Source: Thermoplasmatales archaeon
GTDB taxonomy: Archaea; Thermoplasmatota; Thermoplasmata; Thermoplasmatales; GCA-001856825
Direction of reading: 5' to 3'
Assembly: GCA_026127935.1 (NCBI GenBank)
Contig: JAJSLL010000006.1
Location: 30,132-94,131 of the forward strand
DNA length: 64,000 nucleotides
A program made the position numbers and the translations under genes. Under the pieces are notes generated by a model. It saw only the letters and a program-made list of their open reading frames with translations. It made no database searches and was not told the origin of the DNA. This document shows positions 38,627 to 47,932 of this stretch, in pieces (position 1 is the first letter of the stretch; each line of letters begins with the position of its first letter).

Positions 38627-40075
38627 CTACCACTTAGAGATTATGACCTTTCTCTCTGTGAAAAACAGAACGTTGTCATCTCCCCCCTGAGGATGAAGAT
38701 CCCCGAAGAATGAGTCCTTCCTGCCAGAGAATGGATAGAATGCAATTGGTGCAGCGACCCCAACATTCACTCCAATGTTTCCCACATCCACCCCTTCTGA
38801 GAACTTTCTTGCATTGAGTCCAGAAGTAGTGTATATGGTAGATGCGTTTCCATATCTGCTCTTGTTCACCACTTCAATTGCATCATCCAACGACTCTGCG
38901 GTGTAGAAAGAGGCAACTGGGCCAAATATTTCTTCATTCATGAGGGTCATTCCCTCCTCTACCCTATCAAATATCGATGGTCCCAGGAAGAAACCTTTCG
39001 GGTATTTGGCGCTCCTCGACATTCTTCCATCGAGCACTATTTTTCCACCTTCTTCAATTCCAATATCTATGTAGTTCTCCACCCTCTCCAAGTGTTCTTT
39101 TCTAATGAGGGGCCCCATGTCTGTTCCCCTTTCCATTCCATAGCCAAGTTTCAATTCGGCTGCCTTCTTCTTAAATGCTTTCAAGACTCTGTCGTGATTT
39201 TCATCGAGGGTAACTAAGACAGATCCTGCAAGGCATCTCTCACCCGCATTGCCGTAAAATGAAGCAATCATATTATTGATGCTCCCTTCTAAGTCTGCGT
39301 CTGGCATGACCATGACATAATTCTTTGCCGATGCCCCTCCCTGGACGCGTTTCTTATTTGAAGTTCCCTTTTTGTAAACGTATTCTGCCACAGGAGTAGA
39401 TCCGACAAAACTCACTCCGACCACTTTTTTATTCTCGAGAATGTAGTCGACTGTCTCTTTGCCTCCGTTTATCTGCTGAATGACTCCTTCAGGAAATCCA
39501 GCTTCGGAGATCAGATTCATTATCTTTTCCATGCTCATTGGAGTTTTCTCCGAAGGTTTGATCACAACTGTGTTCCCCAAGGCTACTGCGTAAGGCAGGA
39601 ACCAGAATGGTATCATGACAGGAAAGTTGAATGGAGATATAACTGCGAAGACACCCAGAGGTACTCTTACCAGCTCCTCATCTATACCAGTTGCTATCTG
39701 TTTGTTGCTCTTGCCCATTATCTGGTAACTTGCAGCAGCAGCCGACTCGACATTTTGAATTGCTCGTACGACGTCACCCTTGGACTCTTCAAATGTCTTT
39801 CCGTGTTCGATAGTGGTGACTTCTGCTATCTTGTCCAAGTTGTTCCACAACAAGTTTTCTAGTCTAAAGAGATACTTGATCCTGTCCGATATCGGAACCC
39901 GCTGCCACTTCAACTGTGCATCGTGGGCGTCGTCTATCGCTCCATCGATCTCCTGCCTTCTTCCTTCCCTGACTGTAGCGATTTTCTTTCCAAAAGCTGG
40001 GTTGAATACTTCGTACTTTTCTTTTCCATCTCCTTCTTCAAATTTTCCATTTACATAATTCATAATACTTTTCAT
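38627..40075 (-). CDS. Methylmalonate-semialdehyde dehydrogenase (CoA-acylating)-like aldehyde dehydrogenase
   Basis: YVNGKFEEGDGKEKYEVFNPAFGKKIATV; GVFAVISPFNFPVMIPFWFLPYAVALGNTVVIKPSEKTP; GNAGERCLAGSVLV; NVGVAAPIAFYPFSGRKDSFFGDLHPQGGDDNVLFFTERKVI. Confidence 0.9.
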   Translation of the reverse strand: MKSIMNYVNGKFEEGDGKEKYEVFNPAFGKKIATVREGRRQEIDGAIDDAHDAQLKWQRVPISDRIKYLFRLENLLWNNLDKIAEVTTIEHGKTFEESKGDVVRAIQNVESAAAASYQIMGKSNKQIATGIDEELVRVPLGVFAVISPFNFPVMIPFWFLPYAVALGNTVVIKPSEKTPMSMEKIMNLISEAGFPEGVIQQINGGKETVDYILENKKVVGVSFVGSTPVAEYVYKKGTSNKKRVQGGASAKNYVMVMPDADLEGSINNMIASFYGNAGERCLAGSVLVTLDENHDRVLKAFKKKAAELKLGYGMERGTDMGPLIRKEHLERVENYIDIGIEEGGKIVLDGRMSRSAKYPKGFFLGPSIFDRVEEGMTLMNEEIFGPVASFYTAESLDDAIEVVNKSRYGNASTIYTTSGLNARKFSEGVDVGNIGVNVGVAAPIAFYPFSGRKDSFFGDLHPQGGDDNVLFFTERKVIISKW

Positions 40076-41434
40076 TTAGAACACTTCGCTGTCGGATATT
40101 TTCAAACATTCATTCAATGTATCAAGCCCTCTATCGAGTTCTTCTTCTGTGATTATCAAGGGTGGGGCAACGATGAAATGGTTCAACCAGTTGTTCAAGT
40201 AGACACCTTTTTCCATAGCTGATCTGGAAACTCGGTCCGTCATTAGCGGTTTACCTTCAATCTTCTCTTCGTAGGAGTTAAACGGAGTTTTCTTTTCCCT
40301 ATCCTTTACAAGTTCCACTGCTCCGAATAGCCCGATACTCCTCACATCCCCCACGGATTTGTGTTCATCTCTAATTTCCGTCAGCCTTTTTTTGAGCTTC
40401 TTGCCTAGTTCCTTGGATCTTTCAATGAGATTCTTGTCCTTGTACTCCTCAATTGCCGCCTTTGCTGCGGCGAGGGAGACTGGATGTGCCTCATAGGTGT
40501 GGCCATGAGCGAAGTAATTACGCTCGAAGTAATCGGAAACTCTCTTGCTAGTTGCCATGAGCGAAAGTGGCAGATATGCGCCAGTTATTCCCTTGGCTGT
40601 GGTAATAATGTCCGGCTCTATTCCCCAGTTTTCGACTGCGAACCACTTGCCAGTCCTTCCCCATCCACTCATTACTTCGTCGGCAATCAGCAGCACATCA
40701 TTTTCTTTGGTGATTTCTCTTATTCTCTGCAAATATCCATCGGGCGGTATGATAACTCCATTAGTACCAGTGACGGGCTCTACAATCATGCCACCTATGT
40801 TCCCTTCATTTCTAATCAGGTACTGGTTATAATCGGCACATGCCAAATTGCACTCTGGAAACTTCAAATTGAGTGGGCATCTATAACAGTTTGGAGGAAT
40901 TGAGTGTACAACCCCTGGAATAGAATAATAGGTGTCCACTGGGATTCTTCTGAAATCGCCTGTCAAAGTTATACTTCCTGATGTAGATCCGTGATATGAA
41001 TTATAATTGGAAATTATTTTTGTCTTTCTTTCCTTTTGGAAAAACATTCTGACAGTCTTGATTGCAGCCTCATTTGCTTCTGTTCCAGAGGAGCCGAAAA
41101 AGTATTTAGAAAGAGATCGAGGGAGAACACCCTTCAGTAGCAAGGCCACCTCCGCCCTGATTGCCGTTGCATAACCAGGTTGAACATACTCAAATTTGTC
41201 GAGTTGGTTAGAAATTGCTTCCCTGATCTTTCGGTTTCCGTGGCCCAGATTCGAACACATAAGTTGCGACGAGAAGTCAAGGTAACTTTTTCCATTCGAA
41301 TCGGTAAAGTGAGAACCCTCTGCGCTGCTCACAGTAAGGGGAGACCATCCATCTTGCTTCCTCCATGTCCCAAAAGTTAGGTCAGTACAAATTTTGCCAA
41401 CTTGTTGCAGTTTATCAGGATTATTTCCCGACAT
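40076..41434 (-). CDS. Class III PLP aminotransferase (omega-amino acid aminotransferase-like) with Cys-rich insertion
   Basis: YLDFSSQLMCSNLGHGNRKI; SSGTEANEAAIKTVRMF; PPNCYRCPLNLKFPECNLACADY; LLIADEVMSGWGRTGKWFAVENWGIEPDIITTAKGITGAYLPLS. Confidence 0.88.
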   Translation of the reverse strand: MSGNNPDKLQQVGKICTDLTFGTWRKQDGWSPLTVSSAEGSHFTDSNGKSYLDFSSQLMCSNLGHGNRKIREAISNQLDKFEYVQPGYATAIRAEVALLLKGVLPRSLSKYFFGSSGTEANEAAIKTVRMFFQKERKTKIISNYNSYHGSTSGSITLTGDFRRIPVDTYYSIPGVVHSIPPNCYRCPLNLKFPECNLACADYNQYLIRNEGNIGGMIVEPVTGTNGVIIPPDGYLQRIREITKENDVLLIADEVMSGWGRTGKWFAVENWGIEPDIITTAKGITGAYLPLSLMATSKRVSDYFERNYFAHGHTYEAHPVSLAAAKAAIEEYKDKNLIERSKELGKKLKKRLTEIRDEHKSVGDVRSIGLFGAVELVKDREKKTPFNSYEEKIEGKPLMTDRVSRSAMEKGVYLNNWLNHFIVAPPLIITEEELDRGLDTLNECLKISDSEVF

Positions 41435-41598
41435 AATGGATACAATTAAACAAAGTATATCAATTATTTTAAAGATGCGAACTAGCGATAGCCTGAACCT
41501 TTTCTAAGTTTTTAAAATAAAACCTAACACACCAAATGATGCCCCTAGGGGCTGTTTCTTCTAAACTCTTCTCAAATAGAAAAAAGTAAAAAAATATT

Positions 41599-42975
41599 TC
41601 AGTTTTCTCTATTGTAATCCTTTATGGAGTCTCTGAGAGCGTTCAAGAAAGTCTCGATATCTGCATCGGTGTGTACTGTTGATAAGGGTATTCTCTCCGC
41701 ACCGTCTGGATGATAATATATTCCTTTTTGTAACATTCTCTGTTGGACTCCCTTGTATTTGTTCCAGTCCATTATGATGCTATCCCTGTAGTTCGTTACC
41801 CTCGTTTGTTCAGTGAATACAAATGTCAGTAACCCAGTCTCGTAGTTGACAAACATTGGCTCGTTGAGGTCTTCTGCTACCTCTTCAATTGCCCTCCCCA
41901 TTCTTCTAGTCAGTCTCCCAAGGTGGCTGTACGCCTCAAATTCATTTGTTTCCAGTATCTTCAAGTTGGCAACTGAAGCAGCCAGTGAAATCGGATGTCC
42001 AAAGTAAGTTCCTCCGTATCCCACGCCATTTCCAATAAGATCCATGTATTCTCTCTTTCCAGATATTGCTGATATCGGATATCCATTACTCAACGATTTT
42101 GCCCACGAAGAAAGATCGGGCGTTACGCCATATAGTTTCTGAGCGCCTCCCTCGCTAACCCTGAAGCCTGTGATAACTTCATCGAAAATCAACAAGATAT
42201 TGTATTCGTCAGCGAGCTCTCTGACACCCTTCAGATATCCTGGTTCGGGGGATACAAGTGTGGAATTCGCCATGATCGGCTCCATTATTATCGCCGCTAT
42301 TTCGTTTCCTCTAATCCTCAGAATTTTCGAAAGGCTCTCAAGGTCGTTCCAAGTAGACACAACTACGGTATCCATTACACCCTGAGGTATACCAGCTGAA
42401 TATGGAAGCGATTTTGGAAACCATTTAAGTCCCGCAACAGGCGCAGGAGCTTCCACCGAAACCGCTCCGTAATCGTGAAGCCCGTGATAGTGTCCTTCGA
42501 ACTTAAGAATCATATCTTTTCCAGTAGCTGCCCTCGCGATCCTAAGTGCATTAAATGTCGCATCTGATCCGCTCAGAGCAAAATTGACCATGTCCTGCGT
42601 CTTTACGAACTTCATGAATTCCTTGGCGAGTTTGTACTCCAGTTCGTTTGGAGTTCCGTACAAATCTCCGTTCTTTATGTATTTCCTTACAGCAGCTGTA
42701 ATTTTTTCATTTGCATGCCCATTTATCAATGGCCCGAAGGCCATCAAGAAATCAATATATTCATTCCCATCGACATCCCACATTCTAGTCCCCTTGGCCC
42801 TTTTCATGAATATTGGGTAGTCGTCCCAAGAGCTCGTTCTCATCAACGAACTTGCACCAGTTGGAATGTATCTCTTTGTCTTTTTGAAGAGATTAAGTGA
42901 CCTCTTCGTCTCAAAATGTTTCACATTTTCTGGAACTTTTATTAAGTCTTTATGAGTTTCATTCCCACTTTCCAT
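41599..42975 (-). CDS. Class III PLP enzyme, glutamate-1-semialdehyde aminomutase-like (probably an aminotransferase or racemase here)
   Basis: IPTGASSLMRTSSWDDYPIFMKRAKGTRMWDVDGNEYIDFLMAFGPLINGHA; LLIFDEVITGFRVSEGGAQKLYGVTPDLSSWAKSLSNGYPISAISG. Confidence 0.82.
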   Translation of the reverse strand: MESGNETHKDLIKVPENVKHFETKRSLNLFKKTKRYIPTGASSLMRTSSWDDYPIFMKRAKGTRMWDVDGNEYIDFLMAFGPLINGHANEKITAAVRKYIKNGDLYGTPNELEYKLAKEFMKFVKTQDMVNFALSGSDATFNALRIARAATGKDMILKFEGHYHGLHDYGAVSVEAPAPVAGLKWFPKSLPYSAGIPQGVMDTVVVSTWNDLESLSKILRIRGNEIAAIIMEPIMANSTLVSPEPGYLKGVRELADEYNILLIFDEVITGFRVSEGGAQKLYGVTPDLSSWAKSLSNGYPISAISGKREYMDLIGNGVGYGGTYFGHPISLAASVANLKILETNEFEAYSHLGRLTRRMGRAIEEVAEDLNEPMFVNYETGLLTFVFTEQTRVTNYRDSIIMDWNKYKGVQQRMLQKGIYYHPDGAERIPLSTVHTDADIETFLNALRDSIKDYNREN

Positions 42976-43132
42976 AATTTCACAACCATATATGGATTGA
43001 TATTCCTAGAGGGTATATTATTTTTTCTCGAAGTCCTTTTTGGCTAAAAAATATTTTAATATAATTCGAAAAATTACAATTTTTTTAGAATAAAAAAGAA
43101 ACTCTTATATTTAAGCATTATAATACCATGAT

Positions 43133-44284
43133 ATGAGGGCCGTAGTACTGGGTGGAATGGGATTAACTGGCAGGTGTGCCGTATTAGATTTAATGAATAA
43201 TAATAAAATAGATGAAATAATAGTCGCAGATCTAGTAAAGAATCTGGAATTTGGGGATTCTCGAGTTAAATCTGTTAAGTTAGATGTAAATGACAGGGAA
43301 TCTCTAGTAAAGACGATTCGAGGAGCCGATGTGGTCATCAATGCAGTGCAATATTACCACAACATCAAGATTATGAAAGCTGCTCTCGAGGCAAAAACCA
43401 ATTACATTGATTTTGGAGGGCTATACAAAGTGACGTTGGAGCAGCTTTCCCTGGATCAAGATTACAAGAATGCAGGACTGCTCGCAATTGTTGGTATGGG
43501 CGCCCAACCAGGCATATCAAATATGATGGCAAGCTTCGCAGTGAGCAAACTTGACAAGGTTGACGAGATAGTAATTAGGGATGGATGGATTGACAAAACA
43601 AATTATTCAAATCTTTTCTTCACATGGTCTCCAGCTACACTCTTAGACGAACTCACTTTCAAGGCAGTACATTTTGACGGCAGCATTATTGAATCGGAGC
43701 CATTTGGTGCCATGGAAGAATACGACTTCGGTTGGGAGATAGGCAAGGCAAAGATATTCAGGTCCATACATTCTGAGATTGCCACTTTGCCTTCGAGTTT
43801 CGTGGAGAAGGGAATCAAGTATGTAGAATGGAAAGAGGGAAGCGCTGACATTGAGAAACTCAAGTTCCTTGCAGACATCGGTTTTGGAAAGACAGACAAA
43901 GTTAAGGCGGGGGGTTCCGAAGTAATTCCAAGAGAATTTCTCTTCGATTTTCTGAAGTCTCAGAACATGTTTAGCCCTCCACAAAACATTCAGATCATGG
44001 ATTACGAAATGACCGTGGTAACTGCAAAAGGGACAGACGAAGGTAGACCTAAAAAGGTTGAGATGAAGGCATACTTCAAGTACGATGAAGTTTGGAAGGT
44101 CTCCGCATCTCAGAAGGAGGTTGGTGTGCCAGGTTCAATAGCGGCTCAGATGATTATGAACGGGGTCATCAGAGGAAAGGGAGTCAAACCGCCAGAGCAG
44201 ATAGTTCCAGTAAAACCCTTCTTTGCAGAACTTGGAAAGAGGGACATAAAAATCAAGACGGAAGAGAGTTTCGATTCTAACTGA
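43133..44284 (+). CDS. Saccharopine dehydrogenase-like NAD(P)-binding oxidoreductase (lysine 6-dehydrogenase-like)
   Basis: MRAVVLGGMGLTGRCAVLDLMNNNKIDEIIVADL...ADVVINAVQYYHNIKIMKAALEAKTNYIDFGG; MGAQPGISNMMA. Confidence 0.8.
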   Translation: MRAVVLGGMGLTGRCAVLDLMNNNKIDEIIVADLVKNLEFGDSRVKSVKLDVNDRESLVKTIRGADVVINAVQYYHNIKIMKAALEAKTNYIDFGGLYKVTLEQLSLDQDYKNAGLLAIVGMGAQPGISNMMASFAVSKLDKVDEIVIRDGWIDKTNYSNLFFTWSPATLLDELTFKAVHFDGSIIESEPFGAMEEYDFGWEIGKAKIFRSIHSEIATLPSSFVEKGIKYVEWKEGSADIEKLKFLADIGFGKTDKVKAGGSEVIPREFLFDFLKSQNMFSPPQNIQIMDYEMTVVTAKGTDEGRPKKVEMKAYFKYDEVWKVSASQKEVGVPGSIAAQMIMNGVIRGKGVKPPEQIVPVKPFFAELGKRDIKIKTEESFDSN

Positions 44285-44297
44285 GATACTTTATATC

Positions 44298-45293
44298 ATG
44301 ATCTCTATTCCCCTTCGAGATAAATTGAGTGCCACTCTTCTTGAAGTCAAGAAACTTCAAGTGAATTTTGAGACTGTGGACAGGAAGATAGAGGTTCTTA
44401 AGGACATCTCTATAAGGATTGAGCGGGGGGAAGTCGTGGGCGTCGTAGGGGAGAGTGGTTCGGGTAAATCGACTCTTGCTCAAGCCATAATTGGAGTGCT
44501 GGATGTTCCCCCAGCTAAAATAAGTGAAGGCACAATCAAATTTGAAGGAAAGGACATTTTCCCAAAGTCAGATAAGAACAACAATTTCAGGGGGAAGGGG
44601 ATCAACATGATTTTCCAGGAACCTCTAACATCCTTGAACCCGGTCTACTCAGTGCACGATCAAATGGAGGAAGCCATTAACATTGGTGATCCAGCACTGA
44701 AGAAAAAAGATAAAGAAGAAATCATAAGAAAGACGCTGAGTGAAGTTATGATCCGGGATGTAGAAGGAATCCTAAATGTATACCCCCACCAGCTTTCTGG
44801 CGGAATGCGTCAGAGAGTCTCCATAGCCATGGTGCTGATTCAGAAACCGAACCTTCTTATCCTCGACGAGCCAACTACGGGATTGGACCTCATAGTCCAG
44901 AGGAAAATCATTGGATTGGTTCTCAGCTTGAAACAAGCAATATCGTCGAGCATTCTATTGATAACTCACGATCTGGCCGTCGCGGCAAATATGTGCAACA
45001 GGATTTACGTGATGTATGCTGGAAGGGTCGTGGAGAGTGGAAGTATGAGCGACATCCTAAATAATCCACAGCATCCCTACACAACGATGCTTAAGAACTC
45101 AGTACCAGAAGGATACATGGATGAAGGACCATTGAAAGTCTCTGCAGGTGCACCACCAGATCTCAGGGACCTTCCTACTGGGTGTGCGTTTCACACCAGG
45201 TGCCCATTCGTAATGGACAGATGCAAAAAAGATATTCCAATTCTGAAGCAGGTGAAAGGAGGTCGGGAGGTTGCCTGTTGGCTCTATGAATGA
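44298..45293 (+). CDS. Oligopeptide ABC transporter ATP-binding protein (DppD-like)
   Basis: GESGSGKSTLAQAIIGVL; HQLSGGMRQRVSIAMVLIQKPNLLILDEPTTGLD; C-terminal oligo_HPY-type CAFHTRCPFVMDRC. Confidence 0.93.
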   Translation: MISIPLRDKLSATLLEVKKLQVNFETVDRKIEVLKDISIRIERGEVVGVVGESGSGKSTLAQAIIGVLDVPPAKISEGTIKFEGKDIFPKSDKNNNFRGKGINMIFQEPLTSLNPVYSVHDQMEEAINIGDPALKKKDKEEIIRKTLSEVMIRDVEGILNVYPHQLSGGMRQRVSIAMVLIQKPNLLILDEPTTGLDLIVQRKIIGLVLSLKQAISSSILLITHDLAVAANMCNRIYVMYAGRVVESGSMSDILNNPQHPYTTMLKNSVPEGYMDEGPLKVSAGAPPDLRDLPTGCAFHTRCPFVMDRCKKDIPILKQVKGGREVACWLYE

Positions 45294-46281
45294 ACCTCTT
45301 TTAGAAGTTGAGAACTTGACCATTCAGTTCAGAGTCAAGATGAAATTATTACAGAGTGGTCAGAGCACTGATAAATGGAAGAGAGTCCTGAACTCTATCT
45401 CTATCAGCATAAATGAGGGAGAAACGTTTGGTATAGTAGGTGAAACGGGCTCAGGAAAGACAACGCTTGCACGTGCGTTGGTAGGAATCTACAAACCAAA
45501 GAATTGCACCATCAAGATATATGGGAAGAAGATCGATTTCAGAAAGAGGGACGACTTACTTTTGCTAAGGAAAAAGATAGGAATCGTCTTTCAGGATCCT
45601 GTAGGTAGTCTGAATCCGAGGCTTACCGTTTCTGACATAATTTCGGAAGGACTTCCAACTGACAAGAAGTTGTCCAATGAAGAACGTGAATGCAAGATAA
45701 AGGAGGCGGCGAAATATGTAGAGCTCCCGGAGAGCAAACTGGAGTCCTATCCTCCAGAATTGAGTGGAGGAGAAAAGCAGAGGGTGAGTCTTGCAAGAAC
45801 CATAATTGGAGGAAAAAAAATATTGATATTGGATGAACCCACAAGTTCTCTCGATGTATCTATACAAGCGCAGATTCTCAACCTTTTGATCAGGCTTAAG
45901 AAGGAATTATCTGTTAGTTACATCTTCATAACTCACGACCTAAATGTCATAAAGTATATGTGTGACAGAGTCGCGGTACTTTATTATGGTGAGATTTTAG
46001 AACAGAATACTGCTTTTGAATTGTTTGAGCATCCCAAGCACCCTTACTCAGAAGATCTGATAGGCGCAAACTTTTCTCTGTCAGGCACGAACCTCTCAAC
46101 TACTGAACACGAATCAGGAGAACCGAGCAAGGAAGGATGCGTTTACAAGAACTCGTGCCCCAAGAGATTCGTAGCTTGTGACGAAGATCCTCCCATCCTC
46201 AATCTTGGAAAGGGACAAGTGAAGTGTTGGCTATACGATGAAAAATACAAATCAGCTAGTACAAAGAAAAACACAATTTGA
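45271..46281 (+). CDS. Oligopeptide ABC transporter ATP-binding protein (DppF-like)
   Basis: GETGSGKTTLARALVGIYKP; ELSGGEKQRVSLARTIIGGKKILILDEPTSSLDVSIQAQILNLL; probable ATG at 45286 (MNEPLLEVENL). Confidence 0.93.
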   Translation: MPVGSMNEPLLEVENLTIQFRVKMKLLQSGQSTDKWKRVLNSISISINEGETFGIVGETGSGKTTLARALVGIYKPKNCTIKIYGKKIDFRKRDDLLLLRKKIGIVFQDPVGSLNPRLTVSDIISEGLPTDKKLSNEERECKIKEAAKYVELPESKLESYPPELSGGEKQRVSLARTIIGGKKILILDEPTSSLDVSIQAQILNLLIRLKKELSVSYIFITHDLNVIKYMCDRVAVLYYGEILEQNTAFELFEHPKHPYSEDLIGANFSLSGTNLSTTEHESGEPSKEGCVYKNSCPKRFVACDEDPPILNLGKGQVKCWLYDEKYKSASTKKNTI

Positions 46282-46390
46282 GTAGAGATCCTGCTTATTT
46301 CGAAATTCATAATTTTCGAAGGCAAACGGTTCAGCTATGGTGAGATGTTTTTTCAAGTAATAAGCAGATAGAATCAGTGTGAAGGGATAC

Positions 46391-46858
46391 CTAAATTTCA
46401 ACTGATCCGTAGTCCATTTCCTTGTACGTCTGCAATATGGTCCTAGTGTCAGACCTTTCAATCTCTGCTATGGATGAAATTCTGTCCAGTATCTTTGAGT
46501 AATCCTCCTTGTTCTTCGATACTGTCTGTATGATGAAATCAATGTCCCCTAGAAGGAAATAGACGGATATGATACCAGGGACTTTCTTTAACTTTTCAGC
46601 TATGGACTCCTTGTAATTTCCTCCATACTTTCCTCTTATGAGAGTTAGCGTGACGAATGAGAAACCCATTTTCGAATAGTCGAGAGTAGCCGTGATCTTC
46701 TTGATGTAACCGTTCATCCTGAGGACTTCGATTCTCTTGCTTATAGCAGAAGGTGAGTACAGTCCGACTCTCTTTCCAATCTCTTTCAAGGAGAGTGTGG
46801 CATCATCACGAAGTAGTTTCAAAATACGCTTGTCAAACTCGTCCATAGGTATCACCAA
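46391..46858 (-). CDS. Lrp/AsnC family transcriptional regulator (second)
   Basis: MDEFDKRILKLLRDDATLSLKEIGKRVGLYSPSAISKRIEVLRMNGYIKKITATLD. Confidence 0.9.
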   Translation of the reverse strand: MVIPMDEFDKRILKLLRDDATLSLKEIGKRVGLYSPSAISKRIEVLRMNGYIKKITATLDYSKMGFSFVTLTLIRGKYGGNYKESIAEKLKKVPGIISVYFLLGDIDFIIQTVSKNKEDYSKILDRISSIAEIERSDTRTILQTYKEMDYGSVEI

Positions 46859-46910
46859 TGAGAACGCAATCAGGATTTAACAGTTTCTTTCAAACTACCA
46901 TGAATATCCC

Positions 46911-47807
46911 CTACAGGACTAGGAGTGCAACGAGCAGCATGGAGATTCCGAACAAATAGGGACCCGCCATTCTTTCATAATTCACGCTCTCTATACGTGT
47001 CCATCTGAAAGATAGATAGATAGCAAATGGAATAGTTATTAAGATAACCGGAGTGAACCGACTGTACACCTTCAAAAGATAGAGAACCGCTGAAATAAAA
47101 TAAAAAAATACGAAAATCACAACGGAAAACACTTCAGATTTTCTCCTTCCAAGTAAGACAGCAAGTGTATTTAATCCAGCCTTTTGATCAAACTCAATGT
47201 CCCTGACGTTTCCTATGAATAGTATGAGGACAATCAAGAGTGAAAAAGGTATGAAGAAAAGAATAGAAGAAAGGTAAAAGTGTCCAGTTGCTGCCACCGA
47301 TATGAACTCACTGGCAGCGATCGCGGAAAAGAATACCCCAACCTCCCCCAGTCCCAGATACTTGTATCCTATCGGGGGACCAGTGTAGCCATATCCAAGT
47401 ATGAATCCAACAAATGCGACCAAGTTCAGAATCAACCCATACCTCAAAGAGATCCCAAAACTGAACACGAGATAAATTACGGAAAATACTACGGCCCACT
47501 TGAAGAGGTAATATTCACTTACTCGATAATAAAATATGGGATGTCTCCTGTACCTTGCGTTAGGTGATTCAGGCTTGTCGAAACCTTTCAAAAAATCATA
47601 ATAATCGTCGAACAAGTTTGTTGCAGCAATTAGGGGCATTATTGCAACTGAAACTAGGACAAAGGGAACATAATTGAAGTGACCGCTCTTGATGAAAGAA
47701 TAAGCGAAACCTGGAATGATGAAAGTGAAATAGAGGTAGATCGGTGGAACTCTACCTCCTCTTGAGGCTATGCCTGCCAACTTTCGCGTTTCTTCAAACA
47801 CTTTCAA
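46911..47807 (-). CDS. UbiA/MenA-family prenyltransferase
   Basis: AATNLFDDYYDFLKGFDKPESPNARYRRHP; GYGYTGPPIGYKYLGLGEVGVFF; GNVRDIEFDQKAGLNTLAVLLGRRKS; polytopic. Confidence 0.88.
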   Translation of the reverse strand: MKVFEETRKLAGIASRGGRVPPIYLYFTFIIPGFAYSFIKSGHFNYVPFVLVSVAIMPLIAATNLFDDYYDFLKGFDKPESPNARYRRHPIFYYRVSEYYLFKWAVVFSVIYLVFSFGISLRYGLILNLVAFVGFILGYGYTGPPIGYKYLGLGEVGVFFSAIAASEFISVAATGHFYLSSILFFIPFSLLIVLILFIGNVRDIEFDQKAGLNTLAVLLGRRKSEVFSVVIFVFFYFISAVLYLLKVYSRFTPVILITIPFAIYLSFRWTRIESVNYERMAGPYLFGISMLLVALLVL

Positions 47808-47932
47808 TCCTCTGATCTTACGACATGCCTACAGAGTATTAAACTGTGAAAATATACGGCACTCAGAACAAAAGTTCTTGGCCAATCGTGCAAACAAACA
47901 AATTCGTAAATATCATGATTTAATCAGGAATT

